A DNA stretch of 64,000 bases. Origin: Candidatus Koribacter versatilis Ellin345 (lineage in GTDB: Bacteria > Acidobacteriota > Terriglobia > Terriglobales > Acidobacteriaceae). A program made the position numbers and the translations under genes. The notes under the pieces are model-generated. The model did not search any database. It was not told the DNA's origin and saw nothing but the letters and a program-made list of their open reading frames with translations. The stretch lies in contig NC_008009.1 of assembly GCF_000014005.1 (NCBI RefSeq), positions 3,038,001 through 3,102,000 of the forward strand. The letters run 5' to 3'. How positions within the stretch are numbered: the stretch's first letter is position 1; every line of letters begins with the position of its first letter. This document shows positions 26,564-34,339 of the stretch, piece after piece.

Positions 26564-27307
26564 TTAGTAGGGACCGGTGATGGCAGGCTGTTGTTTTCCT
26601 GCTGCTGTCTTCCAGGCGATCTGGATGCCGATGTAGAGAATGAACAGGCCGATCAATCCGTGCAGGGGGCTCGCCAATTCGATGAATGGCGATGCCAACC
26701 CAAGCAAAAGCAGCAGGCCAAAGGCCGATCCCATCCCCATTTTTGGCTTCTGCGGCTTGGTAGCCGGCTGCGCAGAGTCGGACGCGTCTGGCGTTCTATC
26801 TGGCGCGGGAGTAACAGACTGAGGCGCAGTGGTTTGCGGAACGTTCTTCACTTGCGCGGGCTTGTGGCTCTGCTTACCCATGACAGAGATCATCACCGGG
26901 ACCGCTGCAATGGAAACAGCAAAATAGGTCAGGAGTGCGGCCGTGATCTGATATTTCGTGCCACCCCAGCCTTGGGATCCGGCCATCATTGCCCTTCCGA
27001 CCATGAAGCCGACAAGCAGCGAGAGATATCCAATGATCCAGCCAGTCATAATTTCGAACGTCGCGTAGATGATCAGGCCGGCGATGGACGCGCCAATGCC
27101 GAACACGAGCGCTCGCGCGTAAGCACCGTGCGGATTCTGCGGGCCTTCGATGCGCATCTTCTCCGCGCAGGTCGCGCACGCCATCGACTGGCCCACGCGA
27201 TAGTACTGGCCTCCGATCGGCATCCCGCAGAACTTGCAAATGTCGGTGCCGGGAGTTTCTTTGGTTTGGAATTGTGGAGTGTCAGGAGCAGGCCCAGTGC
27301 CATACAT
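26564..27307 (-). CDS. Zinc-ribbon membrane protein, function unknown
   Basis: A 247-residue protein with a cytoplasmic zinc-binding head (CKFCG at about 24-28, CATCA at about 44-48) and then four or five hydrophobic helices (about 66-88, 90-112, 121-150 and 205-238), separated by a Pro/Thr/Gln linker (about 155-195). I do not recognise the family. The head resembles a treble-clef or B-box-like finger. It is likely cotranscribed with the M50 protease 4 bases downstream, which suggests that it is a partner or substrate. Confidence 0.65.
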   Translation of the reverse strand: MYGTGPAPDTPQFQTKETPGTDICKFCGMPIGGQYYRVGQSMACATCAEKMRIEGPQNPHGAYARALVFGIGASIAGLIIYATFEIMTGWIIGYLSLLVGFMVGRAMMAGSQGWGGTKYQITAALLTYFAVSIAAVPVMISVMGKQSHKPAQVKNVPQTTAPQSVTPAPDRTPDASDSAQPATKPQKPKMGMGSAFGLLLLLGLASPFIELASPLHGLIGLFILYIGIQIAWKTAAGKQQPAITGPY

Positions 27308-27433
27308 GGGCGGAAATCTAACACGAGAGTAGATGGTTGACTAGAGTGAAAAGTTACTCGAGCTTCAACCCGCAAGTCTCATGCGGCGCTGCGTTGTTCG
27401 GTTCTGGGAAAGCGAACAAGTAAGAAGCTTTGC

Positions 27434-27973
27434 TCAATTGCCGCCTTCTTCAGGTGCCTCTGCCGGCGGCGCTGTAAGTTGTTCGAATATCGCCATACGG
27501 GCGATGACGTCGGCGCCATAGTCATGGCCAGTGGTGTGTAGATCGCAATCGCCCGCACGCTGGCTCGAGATAGCGCGCGACATCCCGCAGTTGTAGCCGG
27601 CGGCCGCAATCTTCAACTGGTCGTCGGAGTCAAGGTCAGGAAACACGGTTGCAGCCTGATGAATGTTGTTTGCAAGCAACTGCGCCCCAAAGGCGACCAG
27701 CGGATCTGGGTTAGTCTTCCAGCTGCCGTCGTCGCGGGCGGCGAGCGCTATCGGATGCTGGATATCGATCTGGACGAGCCCAACACCGTGTGCGCCATCG
27801 GCTTGGAAATCTCCAAGCTCGTTTACGCAATTGGTCTCGCGGCTCGCGATAGCGAAAAAGAATTCCGGTGCGAAGCCGCTCGCGCCGGCCTGTGAGGCGA
27901 GTTTCAAATCAAAGCCGGTGGTACGTAACCGTTGTAACTCTTTGGCGATTTCCTGCGCGCTGGGGGTGGGCAC
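27434..27973 (-). CDS. Lysozyme/SLT-like transglycosylase
   Basis: A 179-residue protein of the lysozyme-like superfamily. Evidence: FAPEFFFAIASRETNCVN, with the catalytic Glu in the usual ASRE context; HGVGLVQIDIQ, the GLxQI motif; and IAAAGYNCGM, the AYNxG motif, as in goose-type lysozymes and soluble lytic transglycosylases. No signal peptide is visible at the N-terminus (MPTPSAQEIAKELQRLRT), so how it reaches the wall is unclear. A phage-derived lysin or cytoplasmic form is possible. It lies 126 bases upstream of the zinc-ribbon gene. Confidence 0.72.
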   Translation of the reverse strand: MPTPSAQEIAKELQRLRTTGFDLKLASQAGASGFAPEFFFAIASRETNCVNELGDFQADGAHGVGLVQIDIQHPIALAARDDGSWKTNPDPLVAFGAQLLANNIHQAATVFPDLDSDDQLKIAAAGYNCGMSRAISSQRAGDCDLHTTGHDYGADVIARMAIFEQLTAPPAEAPEEGGN

Positions 27974-28028
27974 GGTGGAACCTCCTCAATTTGATATGGC
28001 GCGGAAGTATACCTCAGACCCACCCTGC

Positions 28029-28478
28029 CTAGAAGACACACTCCGGGTTATTCACTACGTAGCGCACGAACCCGCTCTGCGGCGCGAACTTGTCGTAAAG
28101 CATCCGCGCGCGATAGTTGTTCTCCCTGGTATTCCAGTACACCCGCGACCATCCTTGGGGCTTCATCTCCGCCAGCAACCATTCGATCAACCTGCGCCCC
28201 ACGCCTTCCCCGCGTGCCTCATCAGCCACAATCATGTCCTGCAAATAGCACGACGGCAGCAACTGCGTCGTGTTCTCGTGCACCACATAATTCGGTATCC
28301 CCACCACCTTGCCATCCTTCTCCGCCACCAGCGCATGCACCGGACACGCCGCATCCAGCACTCGCTTCCACGTATATCGCGTCACATCTTCTCGCGGTTC
28401 CCGCCCATAGAAGCGGTTGTACTCGTCGAAAAGCACACGCCAACTGCTTTCGTCGCGCGGCTCAGCCTTGCGAATCAT
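28029..28478 (-). CDS. GNAT-family N-acetyltransferase
   Basis: A 149-residue acetyltransferase. The ATG at 28478 (MIRKAEPRDESSWRVLFDEY) opens the normal GNAT beta1-alpha1. The frame further upstream overlaps crcB and is not natural. The acetyl-CoA loop is ARGEGVGRRLIEWLL (R/Q-x-x-G-x-G/A). Then WNTRENNYRARMLYDKFAP is the C-terminal helix pair. The substrate is unknown. It follows crcB by 26 bases, so it may be read through under fluoride control. Confidence 0.85.
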   Translation of the reverse strand: MIRKAEPRDESSWRVLFDEYNRFYGREPREDVTRYTWKRVLDAACPVHALVAEKDGKVVGIPNYVVHENTTQLLPSCYLQDMIVADEARGEGVGRRLIEWLLAEMKPQGWSRVYWNTRENNYRARMLYDKFAPQSGFVRYVVNNPECVF

Positions 28479-28504
28479 CACGTTCGAATTCAATCGATCA
28501 CCTC

Positions 28505-28885
28505 TCAGATGGATCGCACCAGCGCCCCTGCCCCAAGCACCGCCGCCAGACAGAGAATGTTGTTCGCCAGCACATTGCCTGCGAACAAACCCCAGTTGCC
28601 TTGTTGGAAATAGACCATGCTCTCGTACGCGTAGCTCGAAAACGTCGTGTATGCGCCGCAGAAACCGATCGCAATCAGCAGTCGCCACTTCGGATCAACA
28701 AAGACGCGCTCGGTCGTGTAGACCAGGAAAAGACCGAGCACAAAGCTTCCGGTGATGTTGATCAGCAGCGTGCCCCACGGAAAGCTGGTGCCCGTGATCT
28801 TCGCGGTGAAACGGCTCAGAAAATAGCGCGCGCACGCGCCTACGATTCCGCCCAGCGATACCCAGAGGTATTCACGGATGGCCAT
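28505..28885 (-). CDS. crcB: Fluoride channel Fluc/CrcB
   Basis: A 126-residue four-helix fluoride exporter. Family signatures: GGIVGACARYFLSR at the N-terminus, FPWGTLLINITGSFVLG (the conserved Asn of the pore), GFCGAYTTFSSYAYE (TTFSSF-type motif with the Phe box). It acts as a dual-topology dimer in the membrane, exporting F-. A fluoride riboswitch lies just upstream on the same strand, and GGGAGGA sits 7 bases before the ATG. Confidence 0.96.
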   Translation of the reverse strand: MAIREYLWVSLGGIVGACARYFLSRFTAKITGTSFPWGTLLINITGSFVLGLFLVYTTERVFVDPKWRLLIAIGFCGAYTTFSSYAYESMVYFQQGNWGLFAGNVLANNILCLAAVLGAGALVRSI

Positions 28886-28892
28886 GATGGAG

Positions 28893-28899
28893 TCCTCCC
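28893..28899 (-). promoter_or_regulatory. Ribosome binding site of crcB
   Basis: GGGAGGA on the minus strand, 7 bases from the ATG. It lies directly downstream of the fluoride aptamer, so ligand-dependent refolding could hide or expose it. Confidence 0.65.
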
Positions 28900-28910
28900 A
28901 CAGTAGTGTC

Positions 28911-28969
28911 GGCAGGAGTTATCAGCACGCAGCAACGTGGCTGCGGCGGTTAGGGCGAACTCCATCGCC
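28911..28969 (-). ncRNA. Fluoride riboswitch (crcB motif)
   Basis: Reading the minus strand from 28969 to 28911, the conserved parts of the fluoride aptamer appear in order: GGCGATGGAGTTCGCC (P1/first stem and loop), CTAACCGCC, a variable GC hairpin, then GCTGATAACTCCTGCC, whose 3' end pairs back with the first stem to form the pseudoknot. It sits 25 bases before the crcB ATG. Sequence and gene context agree, so the call is firm. Whether it acts on transcription or translation is not shown. Confidence 0.93.
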
Positions 28970-28998
28970 ATGAAGTTGAGGTGTTTCCGTACTGCATT

Positions 28999-29874
28999 TT
29001 ACTTCAAGCCGGCATGCTCCGCTGAGACCTTCGCAATCACCGACCAATCCACGTCTTCACCGAAGTGCGCAATCGCAGTGATCATCTGGTCGTGAATCAG
29101 GCTCGCTAACGGCAGCGGAACATACTTCCCTTCACCCGCAGCGATCATGAGCTTCGCATCTTTCAAACCGAGTGGCGCCTTGAACCCCACCGGCACGTAT
29201 TCCTGTTTCGCGATCTTCATTCCGTAATTCTTGTAAACCGGCGCCGCGAACAACGTGCTGGTAAGGAACTCCATATACTGCACCGGATCGACGCCGTACC
29301 GTCCGACGAGCGCCACGGCTTCGCCCATCGCCTCCATCGCCGCAGCAATCAGAAAGTTTCCGCTGATCTTCGCTACGTTGGCCTGTACCGGATCATTGCC
29401 GATCACAGTTACTCCCTGCCCGATAGCATCCAGCACCGGCTTTACCTTTTCTATGACCGCCGGGTCTCCCGAGACAACAACGAACAACTTCTTCGCCTGT
29501 GCGGCTTCGGGGCGTCCAAATACCGGCGCCGAGATAAATGCCTGCCCACGCTTGCCATGCTCGCGCTTCAGTTCCTCAGCCATCGCGACACTTACGGTGC
29601 TATGGGAGACATGGACAGCACCCTTCGGCAGCGCTTCGAGAAGTCCACCTTCAAGGATGGTTCGAAGCGCATGGTCGTCGGCCACCATCGTGCACACCAC
29701 GTCCTGATTCTGAACCGCGTCTTTAATTTCAGTGGCGACCTTCACCCCTCGTTCCTTTAGCGGCTCTGCTTTAGCGGCGGTCCGGTTCCACACCGTGACC
29801 TGATGACCTGCAGCGATGAGGTTGGCAGCCATCGGCTCGCCCATGTTGCCCAATCCAAGGAATCCTACTTTCAA
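28999..29874 (-). CDS. 3-hydroxyisobutyrate-dehydrogenase-like NAD(P) oxidoreductase
   Basis: A 291-residue enzyme of the beta-hydroxyacid dehydrogenase family. I place the start at the TTG at 29874, because a strong AGGAGGGG (29879-29886) lies 4 bases upstream and the protein then begins LKVGFLGLGNMGEPMAANL, the Rossmann fold. An ATG at 29940 in the same frame only adds a leader. Other family signatures are VHVSHSTVS, the catalytic Lys in VAKISGNFLIA, and PLGLKDAKLMI near the C-terminus. Substrate choice (hydroxyisobutyrate, succinic semialdehyde and others) cannot be fixed. It precedes the crcB riboswitch on the same strand. Confidence 0.85.
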   Translation of the reverse strand: MKVGFLGLGNMGEPMAANLIAAGHQVTVWNRTAAKAEPLKERGVKVATEIKDAVQNQDVVCTMVADDHALRTILEGGLLEALPKGAVHVSHSTVSVAMAEELKREHGKRGQAFISAPVFGRPEAAQAKKLFVVVSGDPAVIEKVKPVLDAIGQGVTVIGNDPVQANVAKISGNFLIAAAMEAMGEAVALVGRYGVDPVQYMEFLTSTLFAAPVYKNYGMKIAKQEYVPVGFKAPLGLKDAKLMIAAGEGKYVPLPLASLIHDQMITAIAHFGEDVDWSVIAKVSAEHAGLK

Positions 29875-30234
29875 GTGTCCCCTCCTGCGGAATGGATGAA
29901 ACCAGCCTCCCAAAAGGTTCGAAATGGACATTCGTTGCATTTACTTGCACGACAATTCCCGTTTCGGCACCACGCGTCTGTTGCGTTCTGCAACACTGCG
30001 CAAATCCGCATCAATAAAGGGTGTTGCGCAATTCAGCCGCATAGAAGTGCTGTAGCTTTTCTCCGCTTTGTCGAACGTCACACCCCTACCGTGACCCCAG
30101 TCACCGCCCCGTTTCTCCATCAGAGAGACACTCTGCTTGTAGGCACCGAAGTGTGGCGCCTGCCCGTGGCACGCGAGCAAAGCTTGGCTCACCTGCTTCG
30201 GAACTTTGATCGATCAGAGGCTCTGAAAATAGTC
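29875..30234. other. Divergent intergenic region before cytochrome c
   Basis: About 360 bases between the dehydrogenase and the cytochrome c gene. I searched by eye for a sigma-54 -24/-12 box, as expected if the downstream NtrC-type regulator controls this promoter, and found no good match. A minus-strand frame of 83 codons here has no coding character. Confidence 0.45.
29879..29886 (-). promoter_or_regulatory. RBS supporting a TTG start
   Basis: AGGAGGGG, on the minus strand, is 4 bases from the TTG at 29874. It decides that codon over the ATG at 29940. Confidence 0.7.
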
Positions 30235-30540
30235 ATGAAGAAGCTAATGGCAGTGATGTTGTTTACCGCTCTCGTGCTGTTCCTGATGGTCCCCAGCCTG
30301 TCTTGGGCCGATGACGCCGCCGCCTCCTACAAGGCGAAGTGCGCCGTTTGTCACGGACCGGACGGCCACGGCAAGGGTGCTGTGCCCAGCCTGGTTTCCG
30401 ACAAGGTAAAGAAGGCACCGGACGCTGAAGTCGAAGACTTCATCGCCAACGGCGGCCCGGCCAAAAAAGCCACGCATGCATTCGCCAGCAAGGGCGTTGA
30501 TGCGAAGGCGATGGTCACCTACATCCGCAGTCTGAAGTAG
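30235..30540 (+). CDS. Small periplasmic c-type cytochrome
   Basis: A 101-residue monohaem cytochrome c of class I. Signal peptide MKKLMAVMLFTALVLFLMVP to about residue 25; haem motif CAVCH at residues 36-40. In most related cytochromes the distal ligand is a Met in a MPAF-like segment. Here the segment reads ATHAFA, so His81 stands where the Met is expected, and a bis-His haem is likely. The C-terminal helix is MVTYIRSLK. It leads a gene set with FeS, NrfD-like, haem-kinase and regulator genes, and it may carry electrons for that complex. The RBS is weak. Confidence 0.88.
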   Translation: MKKLMAVMLFTALVLFLMVPSLSWADDAAASYKAKCAVCHGPDGHGKGAVPSLVSDKVKKAPDAEVEDFIANGGPAKKATHAFASKGVDAKAMVTYIRSLK

Positions 30541-30658
30541 TTGTTGCAGGGGGTGGGCATGCGCGGAACCGCCGAATTCGGCCTACCAACCGGGGCTTTG
30601 AAGCTGGCTTCCCCGGCGCACCCCTTGGTTTCACCTGAAGTACTTCGCGGAGGGGGTC

Positions 30659-31444
30659 ATGAATAAGTCCATTCTGTACGACGCCACGATGTGCATCGAC
30701 TGCAAGGCCTGTGAAGAGGCTTGCGCGAAACACGCCGGGCTCGCCTATGACGACAAAGTCGCAGCCCAGGAATTCACTTCGTCGCACAAGCTCACAGCCG
30801 TCCTGAACAAGCAGGACAAATACATGCGCCGCCTCTGCCAGCACTGCCTGGAACCGGCCTGCGCTTCCGTCTGCCCGGTCGGCGCCCTACAGAAGACCGA
30901 AATCGGCCCGGTGATTTATGAAGAGCACCGCTGCATGGGATGCCGCTACTGCATGGCAGCCTGCCCGTTCGGCGTTCCCAAATACGAGTGGGAGAAACCG
31001 CTGCCCCAGATCCGCAAGTGCACCATGTGCTACGACAAGGTCTCCAAGGGCGGCATGACCTCGTGCGCCGAAGTCTGTCCCACCGGCGCAACCAAGTTTG
31101 GTGAACGCGACGAGCTTCTGAAAGAAGCGCAAGAGCGCATTGATAAGAATCCGAGCCAATATTTGTCCCACATCTTCGGAAAGTCTGAAGTCGGCGGGAC
31201 CTCGGTACTTCTCCTGGCCGCCGCTGGAACAAAGTTTGAAGATTACGGCCTGCGTGCCGACGTCGTACAGGACCCGCTGCCGATGTACACCTTCCGCGTT
31301 CTCTCGCGCATTCCTGACTTCGTGCCAATCGGTGGCGTGATGCTCGGCGGCATTTACTGGATCACGCATCGCCGCGAAGAAGTCGCCGCTGTCGAAGCCG
31401 CTGAGAAAGCCGAAAAAGAAAAGAAAAACGGAGGCCGCCAGTGA
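30659..31444 (+). CDS. 4Fe-4S dicluster protein, HybA/NrfC-like
   Basis: A 261-residue iron-sulphur electron-transfer subunit. Four Cys groups are visible: CIDCKACEEAC at the N-terminus, CQHCLEPACASVCP, CMGCRYCMAACP and CTMCYD, then CAEVCP, as in four-cluster HybA/NrfC proteins. The C-terminus has one hydrophobic helix (PIGGVMLGGIYWI, about 235-250) and a charged tail. There is no Tat signal at the N-terminus (MNKSILYDATM), unlike periplasmic HybA. GGAGGGGG lies directly before the ATG. It is coupled to the NrfD-like gene by a GTGA overlap. No catalytic subunit is encoded nearby. Confidence 0.88.
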   Translation: MNKSILYDATMCIDCKACEEACAKHAGLAYDDKVAAQEFTSSHKLTAVLNKQDKYMRRLCQHCLEPACASVCPVGALQKTEIGPVIYEEHRCMGCRYCMAACPFGVPKYEWEKPLPQIRKCTMCYDKVSKGGMTSCAEVCPTGATKFGERDELLKEAQERIDKNPSQYLSHIFGKSEVGGTSVLLLAAAGTKFEDYGLRADVVQDPLPMYTFRVLSRIPDFVPIGGVMLGGIYWITHRREEVAAVEAAEKAEKEKKNGGRQ

Positions 31445-32637
31445 CGAACCCTCTACCTAAGTTCCGCTTTACGTTCTGGAAAGTCGTCCTGTTGTTCTTC
31501 ATGGCCATCGGTGCGTATTCCACGTGGATCCGCTTCCGTTACGGCCTCGGCGCCTCGACCAACCTCACCGACCAGTTCCCCTGGGGCTTGTGGGTCGGCT
31601 TCGACGTCCTCTGCGGCGTGATGCTCGCCGCCGGCGGCTTCACCCTCACCGCCGCGGTGCACATCTTCAACATCAAAAAGCTGCACCCCATCGTGCGGCC
31701 CACGGTGCTAACGGCGTTCCTGGGTTACAGCCTGGTCAGCGTTGCCCTGCTCTTTGATCTTGGCCGTCCGTATCGCATCTGGCACCCGCTGGTCATGCGC
31801 AATCCGCACTCGGTGATGTTCGAAGTCGCCTACTGCGTAATGCTCTACAGCACGGTGTTGGCTCTGGAGTTCGCGCCGGTAGTGCTGGAGAAATTCAACC
31901 TGCACAAGCCACTCGCGATCCTGTCGAAGATCTCGGTTGTGGTCGTGATCTGCGGCGTGATCCTCTCGACGCTGCACCAGTCCTCGCTCGGCACGGTCTA
32001 CCTGATCATGCCGAACAAGCTGCATCCGTTCTGGTACACGCCGATCCTGCCGGCGTTCTTCTTCCTCTCCGCAATCGCCGTCGGCCTTGCGATGACCATC
32101 TTCGAATCCTCCATGAGCTCGAAGTACTTCGGTCGCGCCCTCGAATTGCCGATCCTGCAGCTTCTCGGACGCGTGCTACTGGTCGTGCTGCTGGTGTATT
32201 CCATCCTGCGCTTCGAAGATCTCTACCACCGTCACATGCTGTCGCAGATCTTCGTCAACGGCTACGAACAGCATTTGTTCTGGGTGGAAGCCTTCCTCAT
32301 CCTGTGCCCGCTGGTACTGCTCTTCTTCAAAAAGGTCCGGATGAGCGCGCAGGGCTTGTACCTGGTAGCGGTCATGGTCGTGCTCGGCTTCATCACCAAT
32401 CGCCTCAATGTCAGCATCACCGGCATCGAGTCGTCGGCGGGCACGCACTACATTCCAAAGTGGACGGAGATGGCAATCACTGGCGCGATCATCGCGGTCG
32501 GCTTTGCGATCTTCGGCCTGGTGGCGAAATACTTTCCCATCTTCCCAGAAGAAGAGCACAAGCGCGAAGCCAGGGCTCATGCGGTTCCTGCCGATGCTCC
32601 CGTAGTAGCGTCGGCCATGGCCAATGCCGGAGACTGA
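31441..32637 (+). CDS. NrfD/HybB-type quinone-interacting membrane subunit
   Basis: A 398-residue protein with about ten transmembrane helices of the NrfD/PsrC/HybB family. Clues are WIRFRYGLGASTNLTDQFPWGLWVGFDVLCGV at the start, which belongs to the quinone-side signature of HybB-like proteins, and LFDLGRPYRIWHPL. It uses a GTG start inside the previous stop. It should exchange electrons between the quinone pool and the FeS subunit encoded upstream, while the soluble cytochrome c or another partner completes the chain. The kinase gene overlaps its end by 14 bases. Confidence 0.87.
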   Translation: MTNPLPKFRFTFWKVVLLFFMAIGAYSTWIRFRYGLGASTNLTDQFPWGLWVGFDVLCGVMLAAGGFTLTAAVHIFNIKKLHPIVRPTVLTAFLGYSLVSVALLFDLGRPYRIWHPLVMRNPHSVMFEVAYCVMLYSTVLALEFAPVVLEKFNLHKPLAILSKISVVVVICGVILSTLHQSSLGTVYLIMPNKLHPFWYTPILPAFFFLSAIAVGLAMTIFESSMSSKYFGRALELPILQLLGRVLLVVLLVYSILRFEDLYHRHMLSQIFVNGYEQHLFWVEAFLILCPLVLLFFKKVRMSAQGLYLVAVMVVLGFITNRLNVSITGIESSAGTHYIPKWTEMAITGAIIAVGFAIFGLVAKYFPIFPEEEHKREARAHAVPADAPVVASAMANAGD

Positions 32638-34336
32638 CAAATCCGGGGCGTCGCCGCAACCGCTCAAAGCAAGCGGCGACGCCACTATGCAGCGCTGGCA
32701 ACGACTTTTGCAGACGATCAGCGCCAAGTTGCTGGTGTTGCTCATCGGAGCGCTGCTCGCAATCTTCGGCGCGCTCGGCTTCGTCAACATTCGCCTGCAC
32801 CGGCAGCATCTCGAATCCGTCACTCTCGTAGCCGCAGAGCGCAATAGCGACGTGGTCAAACGCAGCACTTCCCATTACATGATGCGCAATGACCGCGAAG
32901 GCCTGTACGAGATCATCCGCACCATGGCCGACGAGCCCGGCATCAAGCGCATCCGGATCATCAATCAGGAAGGTCTAATCCGCTACTCCAGCGACTCCGG
33001 CGAAGTCAATCGGCAGATCGACAAGAACGCCGAGGCCTGCTACGCCTGCCACGTCCAGGCCGCGCCGCTCACGAAACTCAACCGGCCCGATCGCTTCCGT
33101 ATCTATCGTGAAAATGGCGAACGCGTGCTCGGCATCATCACCCCCATCGAGAACCAGGAAAGTTGTTCTAACGCCGCCTGCCACGCGCATCCGAAAGAAC
33201 AGCAGATCCTCGGCGTGCTCGATGTTGACCTCTCGCTCGCGAAGGCCGATGCCGCCCTCGCCGAAAGCAGTTGGACGATGATCGGCTATACCCTCATCGC
33301 GTCCGTCCTCATCTGCCTCGCGGCCTGGCTCTTCGTTTGGCGCGTAGTACACGAACCGCTGGGCAAGCTCAAAGCCGGCACGGAGCGCCTCACTCATGGC
33401 GACCTCGGCTATCAGCTAGAACTTGAAAATCAATCGCACGACGAAGTTGGCGAACTCGCGCACTCGTTCAACGAGATGAGCAGCCAGCTTCGCAACGCAC
33501 GCGATGAAATCACGGCATGGAACCGCACCCTCGAAGACCGCGTCCTGGAGAAGACGAGCGAATTAAAGAAAGCCGCCGAGCGCATGCTACACGTAGAAAA
33601 GATGGCGACCATCGGCAAAATGGCAGCCGTCGTTGCGCACGAGATCAACAACCCGCTGTCCGGCATCCTCACCTACTCCAAGCTGGTGAAGCGCTGGATC
33701 GAGAAAGGTATCTTCGACGACGAGCCCAAGCGCCACGAGATGGCCGAGAACCTCGATCTCGTCGCCACGGAGAGCCGTCGCTGCGGCGATCTCGTCAAGA
33801 ACCTGCTGAGTTTCTCGCGCACGAATCCGATCAATCTCGAATGGATCGCGGTCAATCCCATCGTGGACCGGGTCGTAAAGCTCGCGGCTCACAAGCTCGA
33901 GATGGGCGGCATTCAAATTCACGTTGACACAGCTTCAGACATGCCAGTAGTGCATGCGGACGCTGCACAGATTGAACAAGTGCTCCTCGCGCTGACGATG
34001 AACGCGATTGATGCCATGCCGCATGGCGGCAATCTATGGATCGCCACCACCATCACCGACCACAGCGAGCTTCTGCTCCAGGTCAAAGACGACGGCATGG
34101 GAATCTCATCGGAGATCCTGCCTCGACTCTTCGAGCCCTTCCTCACTACGAAGGACACCGGCAAGGGCGTCGGGCTAGGCCTGGCAATCAGCCACAACAT
34201 CGTGGAGCGTCACAACGGCCGCATCGAAGTCGACTCCCAAGTCGGCCGTGGAACAACTTTCAACGTTTATCTGCCCCTATCGGATGAGAGCTATGAGTTT
34301 TCTCCAGCGGCAGCGAACCAAGATGCAATGAGGTAA
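32624..34336 (+). CDS. Membrane histidine kinase with haem-binding motifs in the sensor loop
   Basis: A 570-residue sensor kinase. TM1 at about 34-56 and TM2 at about 219-241 bracket a periplasmic loop. The loop holds CYACH at 139-143 and C-x4-CH at 181-187 (CSNAACH), two covalent haem c attachment motifs. HAMP follows (about 242-295), then a coiled coil, HisKA with phospho-acceptor His339 (VAHEINNPLSGIL), and HATPase_c with DDGMGISSE and GKGVGLGLAIS. The likely cue is redox state, oxygen, nitric oxide or a similar haem ligand. It overlaps the NrfD-like gene by 14 bases and is followed 3 bases later by its probable partner regulator. The start could also be the ATG at 32687. Confidence 0.9.
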   Translation: MPETDKSGASPQPLKASGDATMQRWQRLLQTISAKLLVLLIGALLAIFGALGFVNIRLHRQHLESVTLVAAERNSDVVKRSTSHYMMRNDREGLYEIIRTMADEPGIKRIRIINQEGLIRYSSDSGEVNRQIDKNAEACYACHVQAAPLTKLNRPDRFRIYRENGERVLGIITPIENQESCSNAACHAHPKEQQILGVLDVDLSLAKADAALAESSWTMIGYTLIASVLICLAAWLFVWRVVHEPLGKLKAGTERLTHGDLGYQLELENQSHDEVGELAHSFNEMSSQLRNARDEITAWNRTLEDRVLEKTSELKKAAERMLHVEKMATIGKMAAVVAHEINNPLSGILTYSKLVKRWIEKGIFDDEPKRHEMAENLDLVATESRRCGDLVKNLLSFSRTNPINLEWIAVNPIVDRVVKLAAHKLEMGGIQIHVDTASDMPVVHADAAQIEQVLLALTMNAIDAMPHGGNLWIATTITDHSELLLQVKDDGMGISSEILPRLFEPFLTTKDTGKGVGLGLAISHNIVERHNGRIEVDSQVGRGTTFNVYLPLSDESYEFSPAAANQDAMR

Positions 34337-34339
34337 GTC

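Noticed and set aside
26549-27340. Plus-strand frame of 263 codons
   Set aside because: It is antisense to the zinc-ribbon membrane protein, which has CxxC pairs and membrane helices. The plus frame has neither.
27434-27973. Prophage remnant around the lysozyme-like gene
   Set aside because: No holin, tail, integrase or attachment site is seen, and flanking genes are ordinary.
29941-30192. Minus-strand frame of 83 codons in the spacer before cytochrome c
   Set aside because: No RBS, odd composition and no motif. It is treated as non-coding.
30120-30200. Possible sigma-54 promoter (TGGCAC at about 30157)
   Set aside because: TGGCAC is present but no TTGC follows at the required 5-base spacing, so GG and GC are not 10 bases apart.
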